Counted from the first letter of the stretch, positions 28,147 to 37,025 are shown. The stretch is DNA of 64,000 nucleotides from Dokdonella_A sp963775445 (GCA_963775445.1 CAVZIT010000004.1:186001-250000); one strand, 5' to 3'. The notes: generated by a model not told the origin, from the sequence alone. Numbers and translations are program-made.

Positions 28147-30993
28147 TTACGGCTGCCGGCCGTCGAAACCGTCATGGAACAGGCTTTGCGCGACTGGGAT
28201 CGATGTGAAGTTGTCGATCGTGTCTTGCTCCACGAGGCCGGTTGGTCCATAAACGATCGCATCGATGGTTGGCGTCGGGTCGTCGATATCGAGCACAGGC
28301 ACATTCCCTTGAAGGTGCAGATCGCCGCCCGTATCGATATCGAACGTGACCCGGATATCGCCCGAATACAAGTCGCCAGTGCAATTGGTTGCGCCGGACC
28401 CAAAGCAGAACACATTCGGGGAGGTGACAACCCAGGGCGTGCGCACGATCAGATGCACACCACTCAGTGAGACATCGCCTTCGTAGTGCGCGACGACTTC
28501 AAAATGGGCAATGTCGCCCGGCCCGCCCGTTCCGGGTTCAAGGCTCGTGGTTAGCGAGAGGTTGCCATGGGCATTGATGCCGGTGTCGAGCAACGCGGTG
28601 CCTTGGGTGGTCGGCAGCGGCGCCTGCTCGACGTAAGTTGTCGCAAGCAACTGATCGCCTGCAGGAGGTGCCAACCAAGACGCCGACACGAGTTCCGCGA
28701 GCGGATCGTAGTAGAACGGACCAAGCGCCTGCTCGTCGATCAGTGCGCCGCTCGCAGGGTCGAAGCGGGACAGGAAGCGGACGCCGAGTCCGGAGGTTTG
28801 CAGGCATTCGTTGTGACTCACGCGAATACCGCCCTCGGGATCGCTCGCGGCATCAATCAGAGTCGAGCTAAGCAGCGGTGATGAGTCCGGGCGCCATACC
28901 TCGCTCTCGCCACTGCCATCGCCATGCAGCAGAATCACGATCGGAGCGTAATCGACCGCGCCGACTTCAAGGAGATCACCCCCGGGAAGCGCGAGCGTCT
29001 GGAAGTTGGGATAGCACGCGCCGGTTGTGCAATTGAGCTGCGGCAGATTGCCCGACCACAACGTCGCGCCGGTCGTGGCGTCAAGCTTGGCCCACTGATC
29101 GCTTCCGACCACTACGATATTGCCGTCATCGACCAAACGGATCACATAGATGTATTGCGGCGCTGACGCATCGGACGTCCACTCGACCGTCCCGTCTACA
29201 CCGGACAATCGCACCAGTGAGTCGGGTCCGGCGAGCAACGCATCCTCGCCGATCAGCGCGAATTCTGGCGTTGATGACTCAACCAGCCCGTGGCCGGTGG
29301 AGCGGAATAGATCGTAGCGCCAGAGAATCGATCCATCGGCTACGCCCAGCTTGTAGAGGCTCTGCGCGCCGCAGTTGTTGGACGGATCGCAAAGAATTCC
29401 AGTGCCGACGGCCGCGAATGCATCCGCTTCGGCGTCGATAACCGGATCGGAAACAAAAGTGTTGTACCAGGCTTCATCAGCAGGGCGCAGCTCCGTCTGC
29501 CAAAGTAGCGCCCCGGTTGAGAAGTCGTGCTCGCTGACGGACGCGCTAGAGACATTGATCCCACTACCGTTAAGGATGCTCGGGGCCACCGATGTCGCAA
29601 CGACGTCGGCGCTGGCGGCAACGTGGATTCTTCCGGGATACACGGCCGCCAATTCCGGAGACACGAATGGTTCGGCAGCACTCCAGAGCACCGAGCCATT
29701 ATCAGCATCGAGACTTCGAAGTCTCACTTCCTCGTTTCGCGCGCCATTGGCGAGGCCGATCGCGAACACGCGTCCGCCGGCCGCGACGCGGGTGCTGGAC
29801 AGGCCTTGCAGCGTCGCCGGTACTCCGATAGTGTCGCCGAGCTGGCCGCTCGCGAGATCAACCGATTGCACGAACGGCGCAATCGGCTGGCCGGAGGCGT
29901 AGGGACTGGCGACCGCGAGAAACTGACCGGCGGCAAGCCCGCCAAGAGCGAGATATTGGGGGATTGGATGGCCGTCCGTATCGACCGTCGGCAGCATTGT
30001 GGTCCAGTCGATATTTCCAGTCGTGGGGTCAAGCCTTACCAGGCCCTGCGTCGAATCGACCAGGAATGCGTCGCCGACGACAGCGGCCACGTCGGTGGCG
30101 TCGATCGGCTGCGTCCAGACCGTCGCGCCGGTCGCGGGATCGAGACCCTCTACACTGTTCGCGGTGATGACCACCGGCAGCGCCGGGTCGCTGGGCACGA
30201 GGAACGCGCGTGCGGCCGTCGCCTGCCAGATCGGCGAGCCGTCGGCGACCGCGAACGTGCTCAGGCCCAACGCGGTACTGACATACACCGTGGACCCATC
30301 TACGCCGAGAGGTATCGCTTCGTCATCGGCGATTGTCGTCTGCCAGATCAACCGGCCGACCCCGCTGAACCTGATCAGCCTTACGCCGCTGGCAGGATTG
30401 TTCGCGTCGAGTAGATAGGTAGCATAGACGCTGCCATCGTCGCCGGCGGCGACCCCTTGCAACGGACACGGATAAGTCCGGCCCGACACCCGGTATTGCC
30501 ATACCGGGGCGCCGAGCCCCGAATCGGACAGCAGCGTGATCTTGTTGCAACCCATCGCAACGGTGGAATCCGAACCGTATAGCGCGAGTGCGCGCGCGGA
30601 GACGCGACTCGACCAGTCGATCGCGCCCTTCGAGTCGATGCGGACTACCTCATCGAAATACTCCGTGCCGATGTATGCACCGCCGTCCGCTGCCGGAAGC
30701 AATGCCGTGACGTAGTCGCCTTGATCTGCGAGGTTCACGGTCCAGTGCTCCAGACCAGCGTGGTCAAGACGCTGGATCTGATTGTCGGTCCCCGCCATCG
30801 TCGCCATCAGCAGGTCGCCGTCGGCCCCAAAGCGGACAACAGCCTCGGCACCGGACAGGGTCGGTGGCGCGGAAATCGTCCAATCGTTTCGCCAGACGAT
30901 CGACTGCGCGTGGGCAATGCTTGCTGTCGCGATCAGACCAAGCGCGCAGCACAGGACAGCTGCTGTCCTTCGCTGAACTTTCGTTCCGCGCAC
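28147..30993 (-). CDS. Secreted PQQ-like beta-propeller protein with F-x-DGFD tail
   Basis: This 948-residue protein has a signal peptide ending ASIAHAQS, then many WD/PQQ-type blades marked by DATTGATLWSGNLPQL, DPTTGNIDWTTMLP, DADNGSVLWSAAEPF and DGSILWRYDLF, with aspartate-alcohol-like turn motifs. These are the Trp-docking blades of PQQ-like quinoprotein propellers; no metal or PQQ active-site residues are recognisable, so it is probably not an enzyme. Near the C-terminus is a DUF11-like beta domain (about 825-930; GGPGDIAHFEVVAHYEGDVS). It ends with SLFHDGFDGRQP, a tail resembling that of the cupredoxin at 34030 (IFEDGFDS). The large size and signal indicate an exported, perhaps surface-held protein. 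Confidence 0.78.
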   Translation of the reverse strand: MRGTKVQRRTAAVLCCALGLIATASIAHAQSIVWRNDWTISAPPTLSGAEAVVRFGADGDLLMATMAGTDNQIQRLDHAGLEHWTVNLADQGDYVTALLPAADGGAYIGTEYFDEVVRIDSKGAIDWSSRVSARALALYGSDSTVAMGCNKITLLSDSGLGAPVWQYRVSGRTYPCPLQGVAAGDDGSVYATYLLDANNPASGVRLIRFSGVGRLIWQTTIADDEAIPLGVDGSTVYVSTALGLSTFAVADGSPIWQATAARAFLVPSDPALPVVITANSVEGLDPATGATVWTQPIDATDVAAVVGDAFLVDSTQGLVRLDPTTGNIDWTTMLPTVDTDGHPIPQYLALGGLAAGQFLAVASPYASGQPIAPFVQSVDLASGQLGDTIGVPATLQGLSSTRVAAGGRVFAIGLANGARNEEVRLRSLDADNGSVLWSAAEPFVSPELAAVYPGRIHVAASADVVATSVAPSILNGSGINVSSASVSEHDFSTGALLWQTELRPADEAWYNTFVSDPVIDAEADAFAAVGTGILCDPSNNCGAQSLYKLGVADGSILWRYDLFRSTGHGLVESSTPEFALIGEDALLAGPDSLVRLSGVDGTVEWTSDASAPQYIYVIRLVDDGNIVVVGSDQWAKLDATTGATLWSGNLPQLNCTTGACYPNFQTLALPGGDLLEVGAVDYAPIVILLHGDGSGESEVWRPDSSPLLSSTLIDAASDPEGGIRVSHNECLQTSGLGVRFLSRFDPASGALIDEQALGPFYYDPLAELVSASWLAPPAGDQLLATTYVEQAPLPTTQGTALLDTGINAHGNLSLTTSLEPGTGGPGDIAHFEVVAHYEGDVSLSGVHLIVRTPWVVTSPNVFCFGSGATNCTGDLYSGDIRVTFDIDTGGDLHLQGNVPVLDIDDPTPTIDAIVYGPTGLVEQDTIDNFTSIPVAQSLFHDGFDGRQP

Positions 30994-31321
30994 GATCCCT
31001 CCCTGTTCATCATGCAGAACAGGACGTTACCGCAAACTGGAAATCGAAACAAACGCGTTTGCGCGGCGGCGGTATCTGGCTACTGTCGAGACTCAGGTCA
31101 GCCAGACCCGTTGGTGCTCAGCCCTTCGACAAGCACAGGAGCAGGCTTGCTTGCGCGACTAGCGGAGTCGAAGCACTTGAGCGCCGATGCCCTTCGACTT
31201 CCGCGCCGCGCGGATACGCTCAGGGTGAACGGTGGGCGCAACTGAAGTTCAACACAAGGGAGGCACTGGATCCCGTGTCATCGCCCCTGCGTGTGCTGCA
31301 CGGGATGAGTTCATCCTGAAC
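30994..31321. other. Spacer between propeller gene and rpmG
   Basis: This 328-base gap precedes the propeller gene on the minus strand and follows rpmG. It contains the repeat block at about 31127-31232 (listed separately). The 100 bases nearest 30994 should hold the propeller gene promoter. No RNA gene or credible small CDS is seen. Confidence 0.4.
31127..31232. repeat. CCCTTCGAC-type intergenic repeat, two partial copies
   Basis: GCTCAGCCCTTCGACAAGCA begins at 31127. A second copy starts with CCCTTCGACTTCC near 31190 and ends GCTCAGGGTGAACGGT by 31232. The inverted GAGTCGAAGCACTTGAG lies between. This is the common extragenic motif of CCCTTCGAC ... GCTCAGGG ... GAACGG seen in many high-GC proteobacteria. 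The second copy is interrupted by a GC-rich insertion. Confidence 0.6.
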
Positions 31322-31486
31322 TCACTTGATCTTGCCTTCCTTGTAGATGACGTGCTTGCGCACGACTGGGTCGTATTTCTTGACTTCCATCTTGTCCGGC
31401 GTGTTTTTCTTGTTCTTGTCGGTGGTGTAGAAGTGCCCGGTGCCGGCCGACGAGGTCAGGCGGATCTTGTCGCGTTTGGATGCCAT
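31322..31486 (-). CDS. rpmG: 50S ribosomal protein L33
   Basis: This 54-residue basic protein begins MASKRDKIRLTSSAGTGHFY and contains YTTDKNKKNTPDKMEVKKYD, standard L33. It lacks the Cys pairs, so it is the zinc-free (C-minus) form. The ribosome-binding site GAGGAGA before ATG 31486 decides the start; a longer in-frame start runs into rpmB. It follows rpmB by 13 bases, the usual order. Confidence 0.97.
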   Translation of the reverse strand: MASKRDKIRLTSSAGTGHFYTTDKNKKNTPDKMEVKKYDPVVRKHVIYKEGKIK

Positions 31487-31499
31487 CGTTTTGTTCTCC

Positions 31500-31736
31500 T
31501 CAAACCTTCTCGCCGCGCGCGCGCATTTCGGCGAGCACGGAGTCGATGCCGTTCTTGTCGATCGTGCGCAGGCCATGGCTGCTCACGCGCAGCTTGACCC
31601 AGCGATTTTCACTTGCCACCCAGAAGCGCCGTTCGTGCAGATTCGGCAGCCAGCGTCGTCGCGTCCTGTTGTTCGCGTGCGAAACGCTGTTTCCGGACTG
31701 CGGGCCCTTGCCGGTTACCTGGCAGACTCTTGACAT
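31500..31736 (-). CDS. rpmB: 50S ribosomal protein L28
   Basis: This 78-residue protein begins MSRVCQVTGKGPQSGNSVSH and contains NNRTRRRWLPNLHERRFW, the L28 signature. GAGGGTG lies just before ATG 31736. It is the first gene of rpmB-rpmG. The 225-base stretch upstream carries the promoter. Confidence 0.97.
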   Translation of the reverse strand: MSRVCQVTGKGPQSGNSVSHANNRTRRRWLPNLHERRFWVASENRWVKLRVSSHGLRTIDKNGIDSVLAEMRARGEKV

Positions 31737-31961
31737 GACACCCTCGCTTTTTCAGTTTGCCGTCCTTGGCCAGAACGGTGGCGGCCCAGCAGCCGGGGGA
31801 GACCCGGTCGCACGTTGCTGGAGGTGGCTTCGGGGGTTGCGGGAAATCGTGCAGTTTCCACTGACAGCAGGGTAAACGCGGCCACTGTCGAAGTCAGCCG
31901 CCTTTTATAGCCCAAACAGGTGCCAGCGGCAAGCTGTGGGTAAGTATTGCCTCGGCCGTTA

Positions 31962-32678
31962 TCAAACTTCCGTCGCGTCGGTATGGCGCGAGCGGCGGAT
32001 GAGCCACGCGACGCCACGCAGATCGGAAATCCCCACCAGTGCCCGGCCGAAATTGTTGTAGTTCGATACGCCAGCGGCGCGCGGGCGATGGTTGACGGGC
32101 ACGCTTTGCACTTTCCAGCCGGCGCGCTGCATCAACGCGGGGAGATAGCGATGCATGTGATCGAAATAGGGGAGGTCGAGAAATGCCGCGCGTTCGAACA
32201 GCTTGGTGCCACAACCGGTATCCGGGGTGTCATCGCGCAGCAGTCGGCGCCGGATTGCGTTGGCGAGTTTCGACGCGACGCGCTTGCTCGCCGAATCGCG
32301 CCGGGTGACGCGCCAGCCTGCGAAAAGTTTGGTCGCTGGCGCAGCCTCGTCGCGAAGAGACAGCATTTTCGGAATATCCGACGGGTCGTTCTGACCGTCG
32401 CCGTCGAGCGTTGCGATCCAGGTACCGCGCGCGGCCTTCACGCCGTTGCGGATGGCCGTCGATTGCCCGCTTTGCGCCGCGTGAGCGATCACACGCAATT
32501 CGGCGTGGCTCGACTTTGCCGACTCCAGGACAGAACGGCTGCCGTCGGTGCTCGCGTCGTCTATGTAGAGCACTTCGAACTCGATGCGACCGCGAAGCGC
32601 ACCGACGATTTCATCGAGCAACGGGAGGATGTTTTCGCGCTCGTTGTGGACCGGCACGACGACGGAAAGCTCGAGCAT
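31962..32678 (-). CDS. Glycosyltransferase family 2 (dolichyl-phosphate mannosyltransferase-like)
   Basis: This 238-residue GT-A-fold enzyme starts LSVVVPVHNERENI and has IDDASTDGS, GDGQNDPSDIP (the metal-binding Asp region) and VPVNHRPRAAGVSNYN, all typical of polyprenyl-phosphate glycosyltransferases of the DPM1/ArnC group. It lacks the C-terminal membrane helices of ArnC-type relatives, so it probably acts at the membrane face with partners. The donor sugar and acceptor are unknown. It lies 65 bases downstream of the anti-sigma gene, on the same strand. Confidence 0.87.
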   Translation of the reverse strand: MLELSVVVPVHNERENILPLLDEIVGALRGRIEFEVLYIDDASTDGSRSVLESAKSSHAELRVIAHAAQSGQSTAIRNGVKAARGTWIATLDGDGQNDPSDIPKMLSLRDEAAPATKLFAGWRVTRRDSASKRVASKLANAIRRRLLRDDTPDTGCGTKLFERAAFLDLPYFDHMHRYLPALMQRAGWKVQSVPVNHRPRAAGVSNYNNFGRALVGISDLRGVAWLIRRSRHTDATEV

Positions 32679-32743
32679 GATCTATCGATTGCTGCGCAGA
32701 GGGTCGGCATTATCGCCGATAAGGCATCAGGTCACTTCTGCCG

Positions 32744-33478
32744 TCACCTGCTCCCGGCGGCGGTGTCCGGCGGCCCTTCAATTGCATCACGCCAGGAACG
32801 CTCGAGTGCGTTGAAACTGGCGTTGTCCTGCGCAAGCAACACCAGCGTGCCAGTGCCAATCGGAACTTCGCGTCCCTGCCACATTCCGTGATCGAAATTG
32901 CGTTGTTCCGGTTCGCGATGCTGCGTGACGAAAATGACGGTGACAGGCTCATTCCCTTCGCGCATCGCCATGTGCACCGAGTGCCACGGTCCGAGCGGGC
33001 AATCGCTGAGATAGGTGACCGGTGGCGGTGATCCCGCCAGATGCACTCCGCGGCGCTGAAACTCGCTTCGAACGAGCACCGGCGCGACCGGCGTCACGCT
33101 GACCAGGGCCGCAGGTTCGCCCATCACGTGATGAACCACCATATCGTCGAGCGGCGGCTCCTGCGATGCGTGCCAGCGCATCAGGCCGACGACCAATGCC
33201 AAACAGGCGGCGGCCGCCAGCGCTGTCCATCCAGCCCGCGCGCGCAGTGACCGCTGGCGGCTTCGCAAACCGGTGGCATGTGTCAATCGAATGCGATCGG
33301 CGAGACCTGCGGGGGCCGGTAAAGCCAGTGCGTCCGCCAGCCGTGCCTCGAACGCGACCGCTTCGCGCCAGGCTGCAGCGCAGCGCGCACACGATTCGCG
33401 ATGGGCGATGAAAGCGGCATCACCCGAATCCGGGTTGATGCCCAGCAGCCGTCGGAACTCAAGGCAGTTCATGGACAT
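32744..33478 (-). CDS. DUF3379-type anti-sigma factor
   Basis: This 244-residue protein has an N-terminal zinc-type anti-sigma motif (HRESCARC: His-x3-Cys-x2-Cys), one membrane segment (about 85-102, WTALAAAACLALVVGLM) and a periplasmic domain with VTYLSDCPLGPWHSVHMAM and PVTVIFVTQHREPEQRNFDH, as in DUF3379 proteins. It begins 20 bases inside the sigma gene (a second ATG at 33472 is possible), the normal sigma/anti-sigma coupling. It should sequester the sigma factor at the membrane until a periplasmic signal releases it. Confidence 0.83.
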   Translation of the reverse strand: MSMNCLEFRRLLGINPDSGDAAFIAHRESCARCAAAWREAVAFEARLADALALPAPAGLADRIRLTHATGLRSRQRSLRARAGWTALAAAACLALVVGLMRWHASQEPPLDDMVVHHVMGEPAALVSVTPVAPVLVRSEFQRRGVHLAGSPPPVTYLSDCPLGPWHSVHMAMREGNEPVTVIFVTQHREPEQRNFDHGMWQGREVPIGTGTLVLLAQDNASFNALERSWRDAIEGPPDTAAGSR

Positions 33479-34019
33479 CCGCCTCGTGCCCTGGATCGCC
33501 CAACCGGGCCTTCAATTGCTGGCGGGCGCGAAATACCTGGGTCATGACCGCCGCTTCCGTGATGTCGAGCTGGCTTGCAATCTCGGCGCAGGAAAAGCCG
33601 AACAGCACCTGCAATACCAGCGGTTCGCGGTATTTCGGATCAAGACGCGCAATGGCCGCGCGCATTACTGCATGCTCGCTCCTGTGCTCGGGTCCCGGCG
33701 CCGAATCGCTGATTTCGACATCGTCGACGGACGCGGTCGGCAAAACCTTGCGTTCGTACAAGCGCGCGCGTTCGCGACGCAGGATCGTGATCAACCAGGC
33801 CTTGGCCGCCTCCGGCTCGCGCAGGCTGTCGAGCGCGCGCCAGGCGCGCAAGAAGGTCTCCTGAACGAGATCCTGCGCAAGCGTGCTGTCACCGGTGAGC
33901 CAACAGGCATAGCGGTACATTTCACCCGACCAGGTTTTTACCAGCGCGTTGAATTGGAACTGGCGTGCGTCCACTCCCTTACTGGACCGGGTCTTCGGCT
34001 CTTGGCTTGCAGAATTCAT
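33459..34019 (-). CDS. ECF RNA polymerase sigma factor
   Basis: This 186-residue sigma-70 of the ECF type has region 2 (YACWLTGDSTLAQDLVQETF, RAWRALDSL) and region 4 (LDPKYREPLVLQVLFGFSCA, EIASQLDITEAAVMTQVFRA). ATG 34019 gives the usual length; the longer in-frame reading overlaps the cupredoxin gene. It lies 10 bases after the cupredoxin stop codon and overlaps the anti-sigma gene by 20 bases, so the three may be one operon. Confidence 0.92.
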   Translation of the reverse strand: MNSASQEPKTRSSKGVDARQFQFNALVKTWSGEMYRYACWLTGDSTLAQDLVQETFLRAWRALDSLREPEAAKAWLITILRRERARLYERKVLPTASVDDVEISDSAPGPEHRSEHAVMRAAIARLDPKYREPLVLQVLFGFSCAEIASQLDITEAAVMTQVFRARQQLKARLGDPGHEADVHELP

Positions 34020-34029
34020 CGCCCGAGGA

Positions 34030-34434
34030 TCAGCTGTCGAAGCCGTCCTCGAAAATGAGCCCCTCATCCACGGTAATCGTCCCGTGCATCCCGCCGCCAT
34101 TGCTGCCGTGAATCTCGCAGTGATAAGGCGCCACGCCCGCAATGGGAAAGCTGACAGTGGCACTCCACGGGTCGGAATTCGGATTGCCATTGCCGCCAGC
34201 GCCGTCACAGCCGTTGGCACACCGAAAGACGATGACCGAGCCGTCGTCCGACCGCACGTTGTGGAAACCTCCACCATTTACGAACGTGACCGTGTCGCCC
34301 GGCGCGATGATCAGCGTCGGTGGCTCAAACCGGAATGGGCCGGTCAGAGCGGTGACCACATGGTCACTCGCAAGGACCGGAGCTGCACGGCACGCGACAA
34401 ACAGAATGGCTGCAACGAGCAGAGAGTTGCGCAC
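34030..34434 (-). CDS. Periplasmic cupredoxin (plastocyanin-like) with IFEDGFD tail
   Basis: This 134-residue exported protein starts at GTG 34434, preceded by GGGAGA, and has a signal peptide ending APVLA. The cupredoxin fold carries a type I copper site: His in GGFHNVRS, then Cys in YHCEIH, His of that motif and Met in the GGGM loop. An extra CANGC pair may form a disulfide. It ends LIFEDGFDS, the same type of tail as the large propeller protein. It precedes an ECF sigma/anti-sigma pair by 10 bases, suggesting envelope or copper-related signalling, which is inference. Confidence 0.78.
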   Translation of the reverse strand: MRNSLLVAAILFVACRAAPVLASDHVVTALTGPFRFEPPTLIIAPGDTVTFVNGGGFHNVRSDDGSVIVFRCANGCDGAGGNGNPNSDPWSATVSFPIAGVAPYHCEIHGSNGGGMHGTITVDEGLIFEDGFDS

Positions 34435-34555
34435 GACCGATCTCCCGTGTGGGTCTGCGCCGGGATGGCGCAAACTCGTCAATTCGCTGGTGAAATGCCG
34501 CGCTGCGACGATCCGATGCTTCCTGATCTCCCGGAGTACGGATCGGATTTTGAGC

Positions 34556-35413
34556 TCAGCGCAGCTTGTCCAGTATACCGTCGAGCTCGTCCAGGCTGTG
34601 GTAGCGAATAACGAGCCTGCCGCGTCCGCTGCGCGCATGATTCACCGTCACAGGCGCCCCCAGCTTGGCGGCCAGTTCCTGCTCCAATGCCTCGATGTCG
34701 GGATCGCGAATTCGCGCGGACTTGCGGATGTGGGGAGCGGTCTGGGCTCTGCTGGCTGCGCGTTCGAGTTCCCGAACCGTCCATTGATTCGAAGCCGCTT
34801 CGCGTGCAAGGGCGATCGCTCTTGCCGGCGGCAGCGTCGCGAGCGCACGTGCATGGCCCATTTCTATCTGTCCGTCATCGAGCAGCCGCCTGATTTCGAT
34901 CGGCAAATCCAACAGGCGCAACAAGTTGGATACCGCCGCGCGCGACCGGCCGACGGCGTCCGCGGCCTGCTGATGGGTGAGGCCGAATTCTTCGATCAGC
35001 CTCCCGAGAGCCTTCGCCTCTTCGAGCGGAGTCAGATCCTCGCGCTGGATATTCTCGATCAACGCCATCGCAATGACCGCCTGATCTGGTGCCTCCCGGA
35101 TCACGGCCGGAATTTCGGTCAAGCCGGCCTTGCTGGCTGCCCGCCAACGTCGCTCGCCGGCGATCAGTTCATAGCGGTCTCGGCCTATTGCGCGCACAAC
35201 GACGGGCTGGATCATGCCCTGTGCCTTGATCGACGCGGCCAGCTCTTCCAGGCGTTCGGCATCGATGTTCTGACGCGGCTGGTATTTGCCAGGCTGGATG
35301 GCGCTGACTGCCAGCGCGCGCAACTCGTTTTCCTGCGCGGTATCGAACACTCCATCACCGTTGCCGAGTAATGCATCGAGCCCGCGCCCAAGCCCTCTTT
35401 TCTTGTTGGCCAT
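34556..35413 (-). CDS. parB: Chromosome partitioning protein ParB
   Basis: This 285-residue CTP-dependent centromere clamp starts KKRGLGRGLDALLG, then the ParB/Srx N-domain (YQPRQNIDAERLEELAASIK, YELIAGERRWRAA), the HTH region (LTHQQAADAVGRSRAAVSNL) and a C-terminal dimer domain. It lies 21 bases after parA on the same strand. It should load on parS sites; I found no parS palindrome in this window by eye. A promoter for the downstream cupredoxin/sigma genes may lie in the 121-base gap after it. Confidence 0.96.
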   Translation of the reverse strand: MANKKRGLGRGLDALLGNGDGVFDTAQENELRALAVSAIQPGKYQPRQNIDAERLEELAASIKAQGMIQPVVVRAIGRDRYELIAGERRWRAASKAGLTEIPAVIREAPDQAVIAMALIENIQREDLTPLEEAKALGRLIEEFGLTHQQAADAVGRSRAAVSNLLRLLDLPIEIRRLLDDGQIEMGHARALATLPPARAIALAREAASNQWTVRELERAASRAQTAPHIRKSARIRDPDIEALEQELAAKLGAPVTVNHARSGRGRLVIRYHSLDELDGILDKLR

Positions 35414-35434
35414 CTGGATTTCCGTGATTCGAAT

Positions 35435-36223
35435 CTATGAAACGGACGCGCGCGCGGCGGCGAGGCGTTCACGCCGCAACATTTCGCCGGCCAAGCCGAG
35501 ATAGGCGATCGCGCCACGCGATTCGCGATCGTATAGGGTGATCGGCTTGCCGTGGCTCGGCGCCTCGGCCAACCGGACATTGCGCGGGATGACCGAGCGC
35601 AGCACCTGATCGCCGAAGTGGCGGCTGAGTTGCGCCGAAACCTCGTTGCCGAGATTGTTGCGTACATCGAACATGGTGCGTAGCAGACCTTCGACTTCCA
35701 GCCCGGGATTGAGGCGCTTGCGCACGGCCTCGACCGTATCGAGCAGACTCGACAAACCTTCGAGCGCGAAATATTCGCATTGCACCGGAATCAGCACTCC
35801 GTTGGCGGCGGTCAAGGCATTGATCGTCAAGAGATGCAGCGACGGGGGGCAATCGATCAGAATGGTCTGGTAGCGCCCTCCGAGCGCGGCAAGATGATCC
35901 TTGAGCCGTGACTCGCGCGCCAGCGCATCCATCAATTTCAATTCCGCGGCAGTCAGGTCGGAATTACCCGGCAACAGATCGAAGCCGCTCTCGGTGCTGA
36001 TGATTGCGCGCTCGATCGGAACCTCGTCCAGCAGCACATCGCAACCATTGGGTTGTGCACTGCGCTTGTCCACGCCGGACGCCATGGTCGCATTGCCTTG
36101 CGGATCGAGATCAACGAGCAGCACCTTGCGCCGCGCTTCTGCAAGCGTCGCCGCGAGGTTGACGGCAGTCGTGGTCTTGCCGACCCCTCCCTTCTGGTTT
36201 GCGACGGCGATGATGCGTGTCAT
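35435..36223 (-). CDS. parA: Chromosome partitioning ATPase ParA
   Basis: This 262-residue Walker-type ATPase of the MinD/ParA family begins with IIAVANQKGGVGKTTTAVNL (deviant Walker A) and has the DLDPQGNATMASG and ILIDCPPSLHLLTINAL motifs. It drives segregation of ParB-parS complexes over the nucleoid. Its ATG overlaps the rsmG stop codon (ATGA), and parB follows, giving the common rsmG-parA-parB operon. mnmG, often upstream near the origin, is not seen in this window. Confidence 0.97.
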   Translation of the reverse strand: MTRIIAVANQKGGVGKTTTAVNLAATLAEARRKVLLVDLDPQGNATMASGVDKRSAQPNGCDVLLDEVPIERAIISTESGFDLLPGNSDLTAAELKLMDALARESRLKDHLAALGGRYQTILIDCPPSLHLLTINALTAANGVLIPVQCEYFALEGLSSLLDTVEAVRKRLNPGLEVEGLLRTMFDVRNNLGNEVSAQLSRHFGDQVLRSVIPRNVRLAEAPSHGKPITLYDRESRGAIAYLGLAGEMLRRERLAAARASVS

Positions 36224-36876
36224 GGTGGTTGTCGATTCCCCGGCGCCGCATTGCGCCTGATGATGACCAGATGCCGTTCGGCGTCCAGGCCCGGCACGTC
36301 GACGCGATGGATCGCCGTTACCCGGAACGCACCAGGGACGGCGGCGAGTTCATCCCGCGGCAGTCGCCCTTTCTGTGCCAGCCACGTTCCATCGTCGGCA
36401 AGCAGCCGGCCACCCAGTTTGAGCATATCCGCAAGCGATGCAAAAGCACGGGCCGTAACGCAGTCGAATCGGCCATCGACCTGCTCGACGCGGCATTCTG
36501 CCACTTCGACGTTACGCAGGCCCAACTTGCGCACGACTTCCCGCAGGAATCGCGTCTTCTTGCCGTTGGAATCAACCAGCGTGAACCGGCGCCGAGGCGC
36601 GGCGACGGCCAGCGGAATTCCCGGCAAGCCGGCACCGGATCCAAGATCCGCCAGGGTTTCTCCGACAACGTAACGGGCGATCGCAAGAGAATCGAGCAAA
36701 TGGCGCGAGATTATTCCTCGGGCATCGCGCACCGAGGTGAGGTTGTAGGCCGCATTCCATTGCTGCAGCAGTCCTACATAATCGAGCAGGCTTTCGATTG
36801 CAGCTCCAGGCAGATCGATATCCAGATCGGCCAGGCCGCCCTCCAGTTGCGGCCGCAACGACACGCGCTCGAACAT
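36220..36876 (-). CDS. rsmG: 16S rRNA (guanine-N7) methyltransferase RsmG
   Basis: This 218-residue enzyme methylates N7 of G527 in 16S rRNA with SAM. The SAM site is LADLGSGAGLPGIPLA, followed by FTLVDSNGKKTRFLREV and RAFASLADMLKLGGRL. ATG 36876 is used, starting MFERVSLRPQL; an in-frame TTG at 36903 is the alternative. Its stop overlaps the parA start. Loss of this enzyme causes low-level streptomycin resistance in other bacteria. Confidence 0.95.
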   Translation of the reverse strand: MFERVSLRPQLEGGLADLDIDLPGAAIESLLDYVGLLQQWNAAYNLTSVRDARGIISRHLLDSLAIARYVVGETLADLGSGAGLPGIPLAVAAPRRRFTLVDSNGKKTRFLREVVRKLGLRNVEVAECRVEQVDGRFDCVTARAFASLADMLKLGGRLLADDGTWLAQKGRLPRDELAAVPGAFRVTAIHRVDVPGLDAERHLVIIRRNAAPGNRQPP

Positions 36877-37025
36877 GGCATCCAATTCAGGTCGGGCCAC
36901 CAAGTATCGATGCGCGCTGCAATGAAATCCACTGGCCCCGAGGCCACTGGTTCAAAAGGTCTGCACAGAACTGACGCAAGCCGTGAGTGGAACTGGCGCG
37001 GCTGACTTCGGGTGACGGATGAATC

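Noticed and set aside
27897..28430. 177-residue minus-strand frame across the hairpin spacer and propeller gene 3' end
   Set aside because: It mixes repeat DNA with an alternative frame of a conserved gene and has no conserved domain.
34435..34638. Upstream extension of the cupredoxin gene
   Set aside because: It would overlap the end of parB and lacks a signal peptide start; GTG 34434 has a good ribosome-binding site and begins the signal peptide.
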